Below are positions 50,347 through 59,945 of a stretch of 64,000 nucleotides of DNA, piece by piece. Within the stretch, counting starts at the first letter, position 1; each line of letters begins with the position of its first letter. The translations under genes were made by a program, and so were the position numbers. The stretch is taken from contig OZ245335.1 of assembly GCA_965226235.1 (NCBI GenBank), positions 744,001 through 808,000 on the forward strand, given 5' to 3'. The notes under the pieces are model-generated. The model had not been told where the DNA came from and did no database searches. It worked only from the letters and a program-made list of their open reading frames with translations. This DNA comes from CAYFZO01 sp965226235 (GTDB lineage Bacteria > Pseudomonadota > Gammaproteobacteria > Poriferisulfidales > Oxydemutatoraceae).

Positions 50347-51653
50347 TCCAGCGACCCCACTTTCATCTTCACGGCGGGCGCGGTGACTTCGTCAAAATTT
50401 TCTATCACGGCAAGCGCCCGGTTCAGATCGCCTTCACGCACTTTGTGGATCAACAGCGCGATCGATACCGAATCCTCGAGATGGCCATCGCCCCTCTGCA
50501 ATACCGCCTCGATACTGATACCGTGATCTGCGAGCACCTGGGTGATCTTCGACAGCACCCCTAGCTGCTCCTTCACGGACAACCTCAGGTAATGCTCCGT
50601 GACCACATCGTCGGCTCCAAGTACCGGCAGGTCGATTAAATTCTCAAGCTGAAATGCCAGCGACGCTACGCGGTTTTCAATACCGGCATCCATCCCCCGG
50701 ATGATGTCCAGCAAATCGGCAACCACCGCCGATGCGGTTGGCTCGGCACCTGCGCCTGCGCCATAGTAGAGCGTCGGCCCGACCGCATCGCCTGCTACGA
50801 CGACCGCGTTCATCACGCCTTCTACTTTCGCCAGCAAGTGCTTTTTTGTGACCAGTGCCGGGTGCACCCACAATTCAACGCCTGCGGCGGTGCGTCTGGC
50901 AACGCCCAGATGCTTGATCCGGTAGCCCAGCTCGTCGGCGTAGTCCATGTCGAGCAACCCGATATTGGTAATTCCCTCGGTGACCACATGGTCAAACTGC
51001 AAAGGAATGCCAAACGCGATCGATGCCATGATGGCGAGCTTTTGCGCGGCATCTGTACCGTCGATGTCGTATGTGGGATCGGACTCCGCGTACCCGAGCG
51101 ATTGTGCCTCCTCGAGCGCACTGTCAAACGGCTTGCCTTTGCCGCGCATCTCCGACAGGATGAAATTGCTGGTGCCGTTGATGATCCCTGCCAGCCACCG
51201 GATCCGGTTGCCCGCCAGACTTTCGCGAATCGCCTTGACAACCGGAACGCCTCCGGCAACCGCGGCTTCGAACGCGACAATTGTGCCTTTGTCTCTGGCT
51301 GCCGAGAAAATCTCGTTGCCACATTCGGCGATCAAGGCCTTGTTTGCAGTGACCACGTGTTTGCCCGAAGCGATGGCCTCCAGCACCAACTGTCGAGCCA
51401 CGTCAACGCCGCCGATCAACTCGATGACGACGTCGAGAGAAGCATCCCGCACCAAAGCAAGCGCATCGCTACCAACCTCGATACCATCCAGCGCTACCGA
51501 ACGAGGTTTCCCGGGATCGCGTACCGCGGCTGCAGCTACGTCAATGCCGCGAACGGTACGCCGTGCGATCTCATCGGCGTTACGCCGCAGCACCTCGACC
51601 ACGCCACAGCCGACCGTCCCCAGCCCCAGCACACCTACCCTGACAGGGCTCAT
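50343..51653 (-). CDS. hom: Homoserine dehydrogenase
   Basis: The monofunctional enzyme (436 residues from ATG 51653) reduces aspartate semialdehyde to homoserine. It has VGVLGLGTVGCGVVEVLRRN, the catalytic GGVPVVKAIRESLAGNRI and NGTSNFILSEM, EAQSLGYAESDPTYDIDGTDAAQKLAI and a C-terminal ACT domain (about 350-425, LRLSVKEQLGVLSKITQVLADHGISIEAVLQ) for threonine feedback. It is coupled with thrC. The frame runs on upstream to 51707 without family support. Confidence 0.97.
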   Translation of the reverse strand: MSPVRVGVLGLGTVGCGVVEVLRRNADEIARRTVRGIDVAAAAVRDPGKPRSVALDGIEVGSDALALVRDASLDVVIELIGGVDVARQLVLEAIASGKHVVTANKALIAECGNEIFSAARDKGTIVAFEAAVAGGVPVVKAIRESLAGNRIRWLAGIINGTSNFILSEMRGKGKPFDSALEEAQSLGYAESDPTYDIDGTDAAQKLAIMASIAFGIPLQFDHVVTEGITNIGLLDMDYADELGYRIKHLGVARRTAAGVELWVHPALVTKKHLLAKVEGVMNAVVVAGDAVGPTLYYGAGAGAEPTASAVVADLLDIIRGMDAGIENRVASLAFQLENLIDLPVLGADDVVTEHYLRLSVKEQLGVLSKITQVLADHGISIEAVLQRGDGHLEDSVSIALLIHKVREGDLNRALAVIENFDEVTAPAVKMKVGSLD

Positions 51654-51737
51654 CGTCGCTCCACGCGGCAACCCGAAAGGCTGGCTTCTTCCGGGCCGGT
51701 AACACAAACAGCAACACGACCGACCGGTTCGATATCT

Positions 51738-52919
51738 TTACCCATGATCTTCCTTGAACATTCGTTTCATGTTGCGCAGCGCCTGCCTGATCCGCTGCTC
51801 GTTCTCGATCAGGCTGAACCGGACATGGGTGTCGCCGTGGCTGCCAAAACCAATGCCGGGCGAAACCGCGACCTGAGCACGGTTCAGCAACCGTTTGGAA
51901 AACTCCAGCGATCCCTCGTTGCGATAAAGCTCGGGTATCGGCGCCCACGCGAACATCGTCGCACGAGGCTTCTCCAGGTGCCACCCGAGCTCGTTCAGAC
52001 CGTCACACAGGAAATCGCGTCTTTTGCAATAGGTTTCCCTGACCTCCTCGACACAGTCCTGCGATCCTTCAAGCGCTGTAATCGCCGCAACCTGGATCGG
52101 CGTAAACAGGCCGTAGTCAAGGTACGACTTGATCTTCTCGAGTGCTGCAACCAGTTTGCGGCACCCGCACATGAACCCTACGCGCCACCCCGGCATGTTA
52201 TAGGTCTTGGACAAGGAATAAAACTCAACCGCCAGTTCATCGGCACCGGGCACCTGCAAAATCGACGGGGCTCGATAGCCGTCAAATACAATTTCCGCAT
52301 AGGCTATATCGTGCACCACCCACATCTGGTGCTCTCTCGCAAAATCAATGATTTTCTCAAAAAACGACAATTCCACGCACCGCGTAGTCGGGTTGCCCGG
52401 AAAGTTGAGAACCAGGAGCCGGGGTCTGGGCCAGGCGTCCTGAACCAGTTGCTGTACCGACTCGAAAAAATCACACTCCTCGATCAACGGAACGTATAAA
52501 ACATCGGCGCCTGCGATGACACAACTGTAAGGATGAATCGGATATGTCGGCGAAGGCACCAGCACACAGTCTCCCGCCTTTAGCACGGCGAGCATCAGGT
52601 GCGCGATACCCTCCTTTGAACCGATGGTCACGATCGCCTGTTCTTCTGGATCCAGTTCAACGTCAAACCTGCGACGATACCATTCACAAATGGCGCGGCG
52701 CAGACGCAACACCCCGCGAGACGAAGAATAGCGGTGCGTACCCTCTTTCGACACGACCTCGATCAGCTTGGAAACGATGTGCTGCGGGGTCGATCGGTCT
52801 GGGTTTCCCATGCCGAAATCGATCACGTCGTTACCGTCGGCCCGCGCCTGCGCCTTCAACCGGTTGACGATTGAAAATACGTACGGGGGCAGCCGCCCGA
52901 CTCTCTCGAACTCACTCAT
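51738..52919 (-). CDS. alaC: Alanine transaminase AlaC-type aminotransferase
   Basis: A 393-residue fold-type I PLP enzyme like AlaC/YfdZ, which makes alanine from pyruvate and glutamate and feeds threonine/methionine steps. It starts MSEFERVGRLPPYVFSIVN, has IDFGMGNPD, TIGSKEGIAHLML, VPSPTYPIHPY, NFPGNPTT, HDIAYAEI and the PLP lysine in SLSKTYNMPGWRVGF (about residue 232), and the terminal VRFSLIENEQRIRQALRNM. In many Proteobacteria the gene precedes hom-thrC, as here. Start 52919 overlaps the stop of the DedA-like gene by one base (TGATG). Confidence 0.95.
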   Translation of the reverse strand: MSEFERVGRLPPYVFSIVNRLKAQARADGNDVIDFGMGNPDRSTPQHIVSKLIEVVSKEGTHRYSSSRGVLRLRRAICEWYRRRFDVELDPEEQAIVTIGSKEGIAHLMLAVLKAGDCVLVPSPTYPIHPYSCVIAGADVLYVPLIEECDFFESVQQLVQDAWPRPRLLVLNFPGNPTTRCVELSFFEKIIDFAREHQMWVVHDIAYAEIVFDGYRAPSILQVPGADELAVEFYSLSKTYNMPGWRVGFMCGCRKLVAALEKIKSYLDYGLFTPIQVAAITALEGSQDCVEEVRETYCKRRDFLCDGLNELGWHLEKPRATMFAWAPIPELYRNEGSLEFSKRLLNRAQVAVSPGIGFGSHGDTHVRFSLIENEQRIRQALRNMKRMFKEDHG

Positions 52920-53500
52920 CACTGATAGTATAGAACCGGCAGCGCAAGGATGATGACAACCGCGGCCAGTGCGAGCCATCCGTATAAATTGATGCGTCGC
53001 TCAATCACCGGCAACAGTCTTGGCCCTGCCCACTGCAGCAGCAACGCTACCAGGAAAAAGCGCAGACCACGACCGATCAATGACGCACCGACAAACACCG
53101 CGAGGTTCTGCCCAAGTGCTCCGGCGCCGATGGTAAATACCTTGTAAGGAATCGGGCTGAATCCAGCGATAACGACAACGGCGCTCCCCCACTGGGTGAA
53201 CCACACCCTCACGCGTTCATAGTGCTGGTAAAAATCTGTCGCTTGCAGGTAAGGAGACAGTGTTTCAAATGCAAAATACCCGATCGCGTATCCCGCAACA
53301 CCCCCGAGTACCGAGAACAAGGTCGTCATCGACGCGAGGTAAACCGCGCTGCGCGTACGGACCGCGCACATCGGCGCGAGCAACACGTCAGGCGGGACCG
53401 GAAAAAACGATGACTCGGCGAAGCTCAGGGCAAACAGGTACTTGTTCGCATCGTCATGCGAAGACCACGACTTTACGCGGTAATACAATGGGCCGAGCAT
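52919..53500 (-). CDS. YqaA/DedA-like SNARE-associated membrane protein
   Basis: A 193-residue inner-membrane protein with about four helices and the VTT/DedA motif: FALSFAESSFFPVPPDVLLAPM, GGVAGYAIGYFAFE, VVIAGFSPIPYKVFTIGAGALGQNLAVFV and SLIGRGLRFFLVALLLQWAG. These resemble flippases for polyprenyl or phospholipid carriers. ATG 53500 (MLGPLYYRVKSWS) matches the YqaA start; the frame runs to 53590. Located between pcm and alaC. Confidence 0.9.
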   Translation of the reverse strand: MLGPLYYRVKSWSSHDDANKYLFALSFAESSFFPVPPDVLLAPMCAVRTRSAVYLASMTTLFSVLGGVAGYAIGYFAFETLSPYLQATDFYQHYERVRVWFTQWGSAVVVIAGFSPIPYKVFTIGAGALGQNLAVFVGASLIGRGLRFFLVALLLQWAGPRLLPVIERRINLYGWLALAAVVIILALPVLYYQ

Positions 53501-53639
53501 GTGTGAAACCAGTGGGGCGGTCAGCGAGACCGGAGTTTGCTGATTGTACCTTGCCTGAAAATCCGGTGCGGTCTGTCGCCGCCTGCCCATACCGATGCCC
53601 GCCTCTGGATCGCCGCTGGCTTATGCGGTCCGTTACGCC

Positions 53640-54296
53640 TCACTGACCGATCAACGGTACGAACTTGACGTCTAGATGCGACTCTTCCCTGTACCCGGAC
53701 GCATCGCGTCTGAGCGACATCAGGCGTTGCCCGCCATTGCCGATCGGCGCGACCGCACGCCCGCCAACACGCAACTGTCGAAGCAGTGCCCGCGGCCATC
53801 CACTGCCCGCGGCGGTGACGATGATGCCGTCAAAAGGCGCGAACTGCACCCAGCCCTTCGCTCCATCGGCGCAACGGGGGTGCACGTTGCTGTATCCAAG
53901 CTCGATAAACAGCGCGCGCGCCGTTTTGTATAAAGCGTCAATCCGCTCTATGGTAAAAACCCTGGGAACGATCCGCGATAACACCGCTGACTGGTAACCG
54001 GACCCGGTACCTACTTCCAGCACGGCTTCAGGGGTACCGTCACCGATCAACAATTCGGTCATCAACGCGACAAGATAGGGTTGCGATATGGTCTGTTCAC
54101 ATCCGATAGGCAACGCTTGGTCTTCATAGGCAAGATCGGCAAAGTCTGGATCTACGAAGCGGTGCCTTGGTACCAGTCCGATCGCCGTGAGCACTCGATC
54201 TTCCGAGATACCTTTGGCTTGTAATTCGGCGACGAGGCGCGCTTGCGCGTGTCTGTAGCGTTCGTCCGGTTCCGGCACCGGGTCAGTACATGCCAT
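53640..54296 (-). CDS. pcm: Protein-L-isoaspartate O-methyltransferase
   Basis: Pcm repairs isoaspartyl residues. The product (218 residues from ATG 54296) has AIGLVPRHRFVDPDFADLAYEDQALPIGCEQTISQPYLVALMTELL, the AdoMet loop VLEVGTGSGYQSAVLS, and IIVTAAGSGWP. It overlaps the surE end by 14 bp (38 bp if GTG/ATG 54320 is used). The nlpD and rpoS genes that often follow are not here. Confidence 0.96.
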   Translation of the reverse strand: MACTDPVPEPDERYRHAQARLVAELQAKGISEDRVLTAIGLVPRHRFVDPDFADLAYEDQALPIGCEQTISQPYLVALMTELLIGDGTPEAVLEVGTGSGYQSAVLSRIVPRVFTIERIDALYKTARALFIELGYSNVHPRCADGAKGWVQFAPFDGIIVTAAGSGWPRALLRQLRVGGRAVAPIGNGGQRLMSLRRDASGYREESHLDVKFVPLIGQ

Positions 54297-55035
54297 CGAG
54301 CCAGTTACCAACCGTTTCAAGATGGCAGTGACGGGTCAAATCAACGTGCAAAGGCGTCACCGAGACGCACCCTCCGGCGACCGCATGAAAATCGGTTCCG
54401 GCACCCGCGTCCTGTTCAGGACCGGCAGCGCCGATCCAGTAAATCGGGTTCCCTCGGGGATCCGTGTCCGCAATTGCTGGCTCGGCGATATGTCGATTGC
54501 CCAGGCGCGTGCTGCAAAACCCTGTGATGCTCCGCCAGGGGATGTCGGGCACGTTCACGTTGAGAATAATCTCCCCCGGCAAAGGATTTGACTTCAGACG
54601 TTCTACCAGCTTTTTCGCCACCGTCGCCGCGGTCTCCAGATGCCGTGGATGCTTTGACATGGTGGAAACGGCGATTGCAGGAAAGCCCAGATAGCGTCCT
54701 TCCATCGCGGCCGCCACGGTTCCGGAGTAAACGACGTCATCACCGAGGTTTTCACCGTGGTTAATGCCGGATAACACCATGTCGGGCAAGGCGTCCTTGA
54801 AAAGCCCGGTAATCGCCAAGTGTACACAGTCGGTAGGTGTTCCATCCACGGAATAAATGTTCGAAGCAACACGCGTTACACGCAAGGGACGATTCAGGGT
54901 CAACGAGTTGCTCGAGCCGCTGCGATCATGGCCGGGCGCGACTACCGACACTTCGTCCGACTCGGAAAACAACGCAACCAGCATTTTCAACCCCGGGCTA
55001 TCGTAGCCATCGTCGTTACTGATGAGTATATGCAT
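54283..55035 (-). CDS. surE: 5'/3'-nucleotidase SurE
   Basis: SurE dephosphorylates nucleoside monophosphates and short polyphosphates, with survival roles in stationary phase. The 250-residue product starts MHILISNDDGYDSPGLKMLV with the metal motif NDDG at 7-10, then VVAPGHDRSGSSNSLTL, GTPTDCVHLA, LSGINHGENLGDDVVYSGTVAAAMEG. It pairs with pcm. Confidence 0.97.
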   Translation of the reverse strand: MHILISNDDGYDSPGLKMLVALFSESDEVSVVAPGHDRSGSSNSLTLNRPLRVTRVASNIYSVDGTPTDCVHLAITGLFKDALPDMVLSGINHGENLGDDVVYSGTVAAAMEGRYLGFPAIAVSTMSKHPRHLETAATVAKKLVERLKSNPLPGEIILNVNVPDIPWRSITGFCSTRLGNRHIAEPAIADTDPRGNPIYWIGAAGPEQDAGAGTDFHAVAGGCVSVTPLHVDLTRHCHLETVGNWLDGMY

Positions 55036-55096
55036 GCGCGCGGGATAGCTACAGTGGTCGGCGTATTACGGTATATGATAGTAGACAACCTTGGCA

Positions 55097-55663
55097 ATGA
55101 GCACGAAACCCCTCACCTCGCGCAAGACTAGCGCCTCGTCGACACCGGACGAACCGAGCTTTCGTGATTTGATGGACCAGACTGACCCCAACTGCGCCGA
55201 CGACATTCGGCATCGGCCGGCTCCCCCGCCACCCCCTCGTTTCGTAGTACCGTACAAAACGATCGGCTCGTCGATCGATGTCGGTGAAATCAAGGATGAG
55301 TTCAGACGCGACGGCCTGCAGCATCGCGAAATGCACCAGCTCAAAAAAGGAAAGTTTCACGTCAGCGATAGAGAATGCATCGACCTGCACGGGTTGAAGC
55401 GCGACGACGCGTGCCAGGCGCTCGAAGAATTTCTTGCGCGCTGCCTGCACCGGGGCAGCCGCTACGCCCTCGTCATCTGTGGTAAAGGGCACCATTCTCC
55501 GCATGGAAAAGCGGTGCTTAAGTCGCTGATACGCGGTTGGCTCATGGAATGCAGAGAAGTTCTCGCCTACTGTCCGGCGTTGCGAAAGGACGGCGGCGAC
55601 GGCGCCTTGTACGTGCTACTCAGCAAACGGCACGGGGGAAGTTCCAAGAGAGGGCGTCAATGA
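55097..55663 (+). CDS. Smr-domain endonuclease-like protein
   Basis: A 188-residue protein with a disordered N-terminus (Ser/Thr/Pro-rich, including a run PAPPPPPRF) and a C-terminal Smr domain: ECIDLHGLKRDDACQALEEFLARCLHRGSRYALVICGKGHHSPHGKAVLKSLIRGWL. The DLHG and GKGxxS motifs are those of Smr proteins such as SmrA/YdaL and SmrB, the latter cleaving mRNA on collided ribosomes. ATG 55097 is preferred to 55091. It overlaps moeA by ATGA. Confidence 0.9.
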   Translation: MSTKPLTSRKTSASSTPDEPSFRDLMDQTDPNCADDIRHRPAPPPPPRFVVPYKTIGSSIDVGEIKDEFRRDGLQHREMHQLKKGKFHVSDRECIDLHGLKRDDACQALEEFLARCLHRGSRYALVICGKGHHSPHGKAVLKSLIRGWLMECREVLAYCPALRKDGGDGALYVLLSKRHGGSSKRGRQ

Positions 55664-56937
55664 ACCAAAAGCCAGGAGAGAAGGCGCCTCATCGCTTCAG
55701 TTGTCAGGACGACCACGACCCGAACTCGCTACCCATAGCCACAGCCTCCGATTACATCATGTCAACGGTGCCTCCGATCACCGGCACCGAAGAAATTCCA
55801 TTGCGCAAAGCCCTGCACAGAATCCTCGCAAAAAAAGTCGGTTCGACAATCGCTGTCCCCGGCCACGCCAATTCGGCGATGGACGGTTACGCGTTGCGTC
55901 TGCGTGATGTATCGACGGGAGCAATCAACAAACTGAAGCTTGTCGGCAAATCCCTGGCAGGCCAACCTTACACGGGAACCGTAAACCCGGGCGAATGCGT
56001 TCGCATCACCACCGGCGCACCGTTGCCTGCAGGCTGCGACACGGTAGTAATCCAGGAGCAAGCCGAACGAAACGGAAACACCGTCACCATCAACGGCGAC
56101 CATCGGGAGGGACAGAACATACGTCGCGCCGGTGAAGACATCTCTCCTGGGGAGACAGTCATCCGTGCAGGAAAGCATTTGAACGCCGCCGACCTCGGCC
56201 TGATCGCCTCGGTCGGTGTATCCCGGGTAACGGTTACAAGGCAGATTGAAGTTGCATTTTTCTCGACGGGCAACGAATTGCGTCCGGTGGGAACCACGCT
56301 TTTGCCCGGGCAAATCCATGACAGCAACCGCTATACGCTGTTCGGGATGCTCCAGCAGCCAGCCATCCGGACACGCGATCTCGGTATCGTCGAAGACGAT
56401 CGCGACGCCTTGCGCGACGCCTTCGAAGATGCATCGACCAGCGACGTCATTATCACCTCCGGGGGTGTCTCGGTAGGCGAAGCCGACTACGTCAAGGAAA
56501 TACTCGCCGAAACGGGGAAAGTTCACTTCTGGAAAGTTTCGGTCAAACCGGGGCGCCCTTTCACGTTCGGCCAACTCGGCAACGCCATGTATTTCGGACT
56601 GCCCGGCAACCCGGTATCGGTCATGGTTACCTTTTACATGCTGGTAAAACCGGCGCTACGAGCGATGACCGGAGAACACCCACGCCCTTCTCCACTCAAA
56701 ATTTATGCGCGCACCCTCGATCGGCTACGCAAACGCCCAGGACGGGTGGAATTTCAACGTGGCGTTCTCGGTTTGAACGATGCTGGGGAATATAGCGTGA
56801 AAAAAACCGGCGCGCAGGGCTCGGGAATACTGAGCTCGATGGCGCGCGCGAACTGTCTGGTCGTCCTGAAGATGGACGATGGAGAAATCAAGCCTGGGGA
56901 AATGGTCGAAACCATCCCGTTCGACAGCCTGTACTGA
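55660..56937 (+). CDS. moeA: Molybdopterin molybdenumtransferase
   Basis: MoeA inserts molybdate into adenylylated molybdopterin. The 425-residue product has the N-terminal domain IPLRKALHRILAKKVGSTIAVPGHANSAMDGYALR, GTVNPGECVRITTGAPLPAGCDTVVIQE, the middle domain STGNELRPVGTTLLPGQIHDSNRYTL and ITSGGVSVGEADYVKE, KPGRPFTFG, GLPGNPVSVMVTFYM and domain IV. ATG 55660 overlaps the Smr gene stop. It converges with the YceI gene. Confidence 0.96.
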   Translation: MNQKPGEKAPHRFSCQDDHDPNSLPIATASDYIMSTVPPITGTEEIPLRKALHRILAKKVGSTIAVPGHANSAMDGYALRLRDVSTGAINKLKLVGKSLAGQPYTGTVNPGECVRITTGAPLPAGCDTVVIQEQAERNGNTVTINGDHREGQNIRRAGEDISPGETVIRAGKHLNAADLGLIASVGVSRVTVTRQIEVAFFSTGNELRPVGTTLLPGQIHDSNRYTLFGMLQQPAIRTRDLGIVEDDRDALRDAFEDASTSDVIITSGGVSVGEADYVKEILAETGKVHFWKVSVKPGRPFTFGQLGNAMYFGLPGNPVSVMVTFYMLVKPALRAMTGEHPRPSPLKIYARTLDRLRKRPGRVEFQRGVLGLNDAGEYSVKKTGAQGSGILSSMARANCLVVLKMDDGEIKPGEMVETIPFDSLY

Positions 56938-56952
56938 CCTCCGCTTGAGCGG

Positions 56953-57540
56953 TTATTGCCCGGCGACAAACACGAGCTTGAAACTGACGGGAATCGTCGT
57001 CGGAATGTTCGACAGCCCGACCATGTTTTTCAGTGCCTCGAATCCCTCCAGCATCCCGTAGCTTCTCGCATCGACCAACACCGGCGATTGCGTCTGCACC
57101 AGCAGGTCGTCCCCAATCCACGCAACGCTGACCTCCCCCTTGACCGGGTGTGTCACGCCTCGCATCGTCAATAACGCCTCGACCGTTCGGGTGTCCCCGG
57201 ACCGGTGGTCCGTCGCCCGGAGCTCGCCCAGCGACAGTTTTATGCTTGCCTGGGGGTGATTTCCAACGTCGAAAACGTGTTGCTTCACTCGCTCATCACG
57301 GATGGCAACGCCGGTTACAACGCTGTCCAGAGCTATCACCAGGACAACCTCGCCGTCGTGGCCGATCTCGCCGGAGAAGTCCGTAAAATGATTGTTCTCG
57401 AACAGGGTGTTGGCTCCGGCCATTTTCGTAGACAGGTAAGTGATGACAGAACGATCCTTGTCGATTACCAGGTCGGAGGCATAGGCGGGTGACGCCGTAA
57501 GCAACAGCAAGGAGAAAAAAATGCACACCGCTCTCATCAA
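56953..57540 (-). CDS. YceI-family periplasmic lipid-binding protein
   Basis: A 195-residue precursor with signal peptide MMRAVCIFFSLLLLTASPAYA and a YceI lipocalin-like beta barrel: VIDKDRSVITYLSTKMAG, FTDFSGEIGHDG, VALDSVVTGVAIRDERVKQHVFDVGNHPQASI and MRGVTHPVKGEVSV. Members bind polyisoprenoids or quinones. ATG 57540 overlaps the moaE stop (ATGA), so it is cotranscribed with moaE, an unusual pairing. Confidence 0.9.
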   Translation of the reverse strand: MMRAVCIFFSLLLLTASPAYASDLVIDKDRSVITYLSTKMAGANTLFENNHFTDFSGEIGHDGEVVLVIALDSVVTGVAIRDERVKQHVFDVGNHPQASIKLSLGELRATDHRSGDTRTVEALLTMRGVTHPVKGEVSVAWIGDDLLVQTQSPVLVDARSYGMLEGFEALKNMVGLSNIPTTIPVSFKLVFVAGQ

Positions 57541-57998
57541 TCACCCCCTGGCGTGTTCTGTTCCACCCAACGTGCCGCGCTATCGAGGGATTCCCGCTTC
57601 CAGAAAGGAACTTTGGTTTTCAACGCTTCCATGATATGGCGGTTCGCCCCGTATGCATCACCCCGGTGTGCAGCCCAGACCGCAACCAACACAATGGCTT
57701 CTCCCGGCAGCACGGCACCCACGCGGTGCACCAGCAAGACGTCCCCAATCGCGTATCTGGCCGCGGCCGACTCAACCGCGCGCTCCATGTGAGTATCTGT
57801 CATCCCGGGATAATGCTCAAGATGCATCGCCTTGACCGCATCCCCCTGATTGAAATCCCGCATCGTGCCGACAAATACCGCAACGGCACCGAACTCACCG
57901 GCGCGGGCAACGGCATCGCCACGCAAGGCACTGCCTGGCTTGTATTCGGACAGAACCCGCCACGGGTCAAATACATCTTCCACTATTTCCATACGCAT
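57537..57998 (-). CDS. moaE: Molybdopterin synthase catalytic subunit
   Basis: MoaE transfers sulfur from MoaD-thiocarboxylate to precursor Z. The 153-residue product has GAVAVFVGTMRDFNQGDAVKAMHLEHYPGMTDTHM, VHRVGAVLPGEAIVLVAVWAAHRGDAYGANRHIMEALKTKVPFWKRE; catalytic lysines correspond to Lys127 and Lys134. moaD and moaC, normally next to it, are not in the window. Confidence 0.95.
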   Translation of the reverse strand: MRMEIVEDVFDPWRVLSEYKPGSALRGDAVARAGEFGAVAVFVGTMRDFNQGDAVKAMHLEHYPGMTDTHMERAVESAAARYAIGDVLLVHRVGAVLPGEAIVLVAVWAAHRGDAYGANRHIMEALKTKVPFWKRESLDSAARWVEQNTPGGD

Positions 57999-58271
57999 AG
58001 CATCCGCCTCACTGCATGAAAATTATACAGGAAAGCGAACCGAGTGCCTTGGCGTAGTACGAAGCCACCACATTGGGGACCAACCCATCCACTGGGTCAT
58101 TCCAGATCACTGATGCGCTATGATCCAGCCTGCGCTACTTACAATGATCACAATCGACCGCCCAGGAAAGCAGGAGAAGGAATTGATTTCCCGATACAAG
58201 GTGTTTGCGCTTGTCTGCGCCTCAGAAACAAGCTGGATTTCAACCCCTGGGTCGACATCCTCCACAGGATC

Positions 58272-58790
58272 ATGAGCGACAGAAAATTCATCGCCCTTGG
58301 CATTTCAATACTGACCATCTCCGATAGCCGCAACCAGGCAACGGACAAATCGGGGCAGTTGCTGCTCGAGCGAATCCAAAAAGCCGGGCACCGCTGTACC
58401 GACAGACGGATTGTCTCCGATGACGTCTCTCGAATCCGTGAAGAGTTATTGGCGTGGATAAAAACCGATGGGGTCGAAGTGGTGCTGACGACCGGCGGCA
58501 CCGGACTGACCGGAAGAGACAACACGCCTGAGGCGGCAACAGCCTTGTTCGATAAGAAAATTGACGGCTTCGGAGAGATGTTTCGTGTGCTGTCCTACCA
58601 GACGATCGGCACTTCGACCCTGCAATCGCGTGCAGTAGCCGGCATCGCAAGCGGCACCTTCATCTTTTGCCTGCCAGGATCCCCAGGCGCATGCGCCGAC
58701 GCCTGGGACAAGCTGATCAGCCACCAACTGGATTATCGAACCAAGCCCTGTAACCTGGTCGAATTGATCCCGCGGCTTAAGGAAAAATAA
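58272..58790 (+). CDS. moaB: Molybdopterin adenylyltransferase-like MoaB
   Basis: A 172-residue MogA/MoaB-fold protein starting MSDRKFIALGISILTISDSRN, with RRIVSDDVSRIREELLAWI, the TTGGTGLTGRDNTPEA loop, GFGEMFRVLSYQTIGTSTLQSRAVAGI and CLPGSPGACADAWDKL. It adenylylates molybdopterin. Start 58272 is chosen because it gives the family N-terminus; the frame is open upstream but without similarity. Divergent from moaE with 273 bp between, in which no gene was found. Confidence 0.95.
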   Translation: MSDRKFIALGISILTISDSRNQATDKSGQLLLERIQKAGHRCTDRRIVSDDVSRIREELLAWIKTDGVEVVLTTGGTGLTGRDNTPEAATALFDKKIDGFGEMFRVLSYQTIGTSTLQSRAVAGIASGTFIFCLPGSPGACADAWDKLISHQLDYRTKPCNLVELIPRLKEK

Positions 58791-58925
58791 CCCGGTCCCG
58801 AAGACCTGGCTCCGGTTTACCACGTACCGACGGACAGGCCGAAAGATCACGGAGATCCTCTATCCGCGACAGTACCACCGCTGCAGGGAGCGGTTGGATC
58901 TGGCTCCCCGACCGCGCTGACCGCA

Positions 58926-59945
58926 TCAACCGCCGATGTAGGACATCTCTACCTTGTGCATCGCGACGGTATCGCGGCTGCGCGTGACCGAGTATTGATC
59001 GGTACGCTGTCGCCAAATGCCGGCAACCCAGTCGAGCACGCTCTCGTCCGAATCACCACTCCGCAGAGCACGGCGCAAATCATGGCCGCGCGAAGCGAAC
59101 AAGCAAGTATACAAGGACCCCTCCGCCGACAGACGCATGCGGGTACAGTCACTGCAAAAGGGGGCCGTAACCGAGGCAATCACGCCGATTTCACCACCTC
59201 CGTCACGATAGCGCCAGCGCTTCGCGACTTCTCCCCGGTAGTGCTCCCACAAGGGCTCGATCGGCATCTCGGCATCGATCGACCGGATGATCTCCGCCGC
59301 CGGCAACACGTCGTCAAGACGCCAGCCGTTGACGGTGCCGACATCCATGTATTCAATAAACCGCAGCACGTGGCCACTACCGTAAAAGTGCCGCGCCATC
59401 GGCAGCACCTCGGAGTCATTTACGCCTTTCTTGACGACCATGTTGATCTTGGCTGGCAACTCTGCCGCGCTGGCGCAATCAATCGCATCGAGTATCCGCC
59501 CCACCGGAACCTTGCTATCGCTGATCCTGGAAAAAATATCCTGATCCAGCGCATCGAGGCTGATGGTAACGCGGGCCAGACCGGCGGACTTAAGCTGCCG
59601 CGCACTGGCAACATTCAGCAAAACGCCGTTGGTCGTCAAGCCGATATCCTCAATGCCCTCGACCTGGGCAATGGCGGCGATCAGCTTCTCTATTTTTTTA
59701 CGCAACAACGGTTCCCCGCCAGTCAGACGAACTTTCCTGACGCCCAGGGAGGCAAACAGCCTGACACTGCGCACGATCTCTTCAAAAGACAATATCATCG
59801 AACGCTCCAGGAACTGATAGCCCGAGTTGAATACCTCGCGGGGCATGCAATAGGTGCAACGAAAATTGCAACGGTCGGTAACCGAAATCCTGAGATCCCG
59901 TATTGGCCGTCTCATTTTGTCCGTCAACGCCTGCATCGTCTTCAT
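58926..59945 (-). CDS. moaA: GTP 3',8-cyclase
   Basis: MoaA is the radical SAM enzyme for the first step of molybdopterin. The 339-residue product has the SAM cluster Cys26, Cys30, Cys33 in SVTDRCNFRCTYC, LTGGEPLLRKKIE, GLTTNG and the second cluster CSDCTRMRLSAEGSLYTCLF, and ends in the conserved Gly-Gly tail (SYIGG). ATG 59945 overlaps the stop of the esterase-like gene. Confidence 0.97.
   Translation of the reverse strand: MKTMQALTDKMRRPIRDLRISVTDRCNFRCTYCMPREVFNSGYQFLERSMILSFEEIVRSVRLFASLGVRKVRLTGGEPLLRKKIEKLIAAIAQVEGIEDIGLTTNGVLLNVASARQLKSAGLARVTISLDALDQDIFSRISDSKVPVGRILDAIDCASAAELPAKINMVVKKGVNDSEVLPMARHFYGSGHVLRFIEYMDVGTVNGWRLDDVLPAAEIIRSIDAEMPIEPLWEHYRGEVAKRWRYRDGGGEIGVIASVTAPFCSDCTRMRLSAEGSLYTCLFASRGHDLRRALRSGDSDESVLDWVAGIWRQRTDQYSVTRSRDTVAMHKVEMSYIGG

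Noticed and set aside
50838..52499. A 553-codon open frame on the plus strand
   Set aside because: It lies fully antisense to hom and alaC, whose products have complete family motifs; its translation has no recognisable domain and reflects high GC in the third position.
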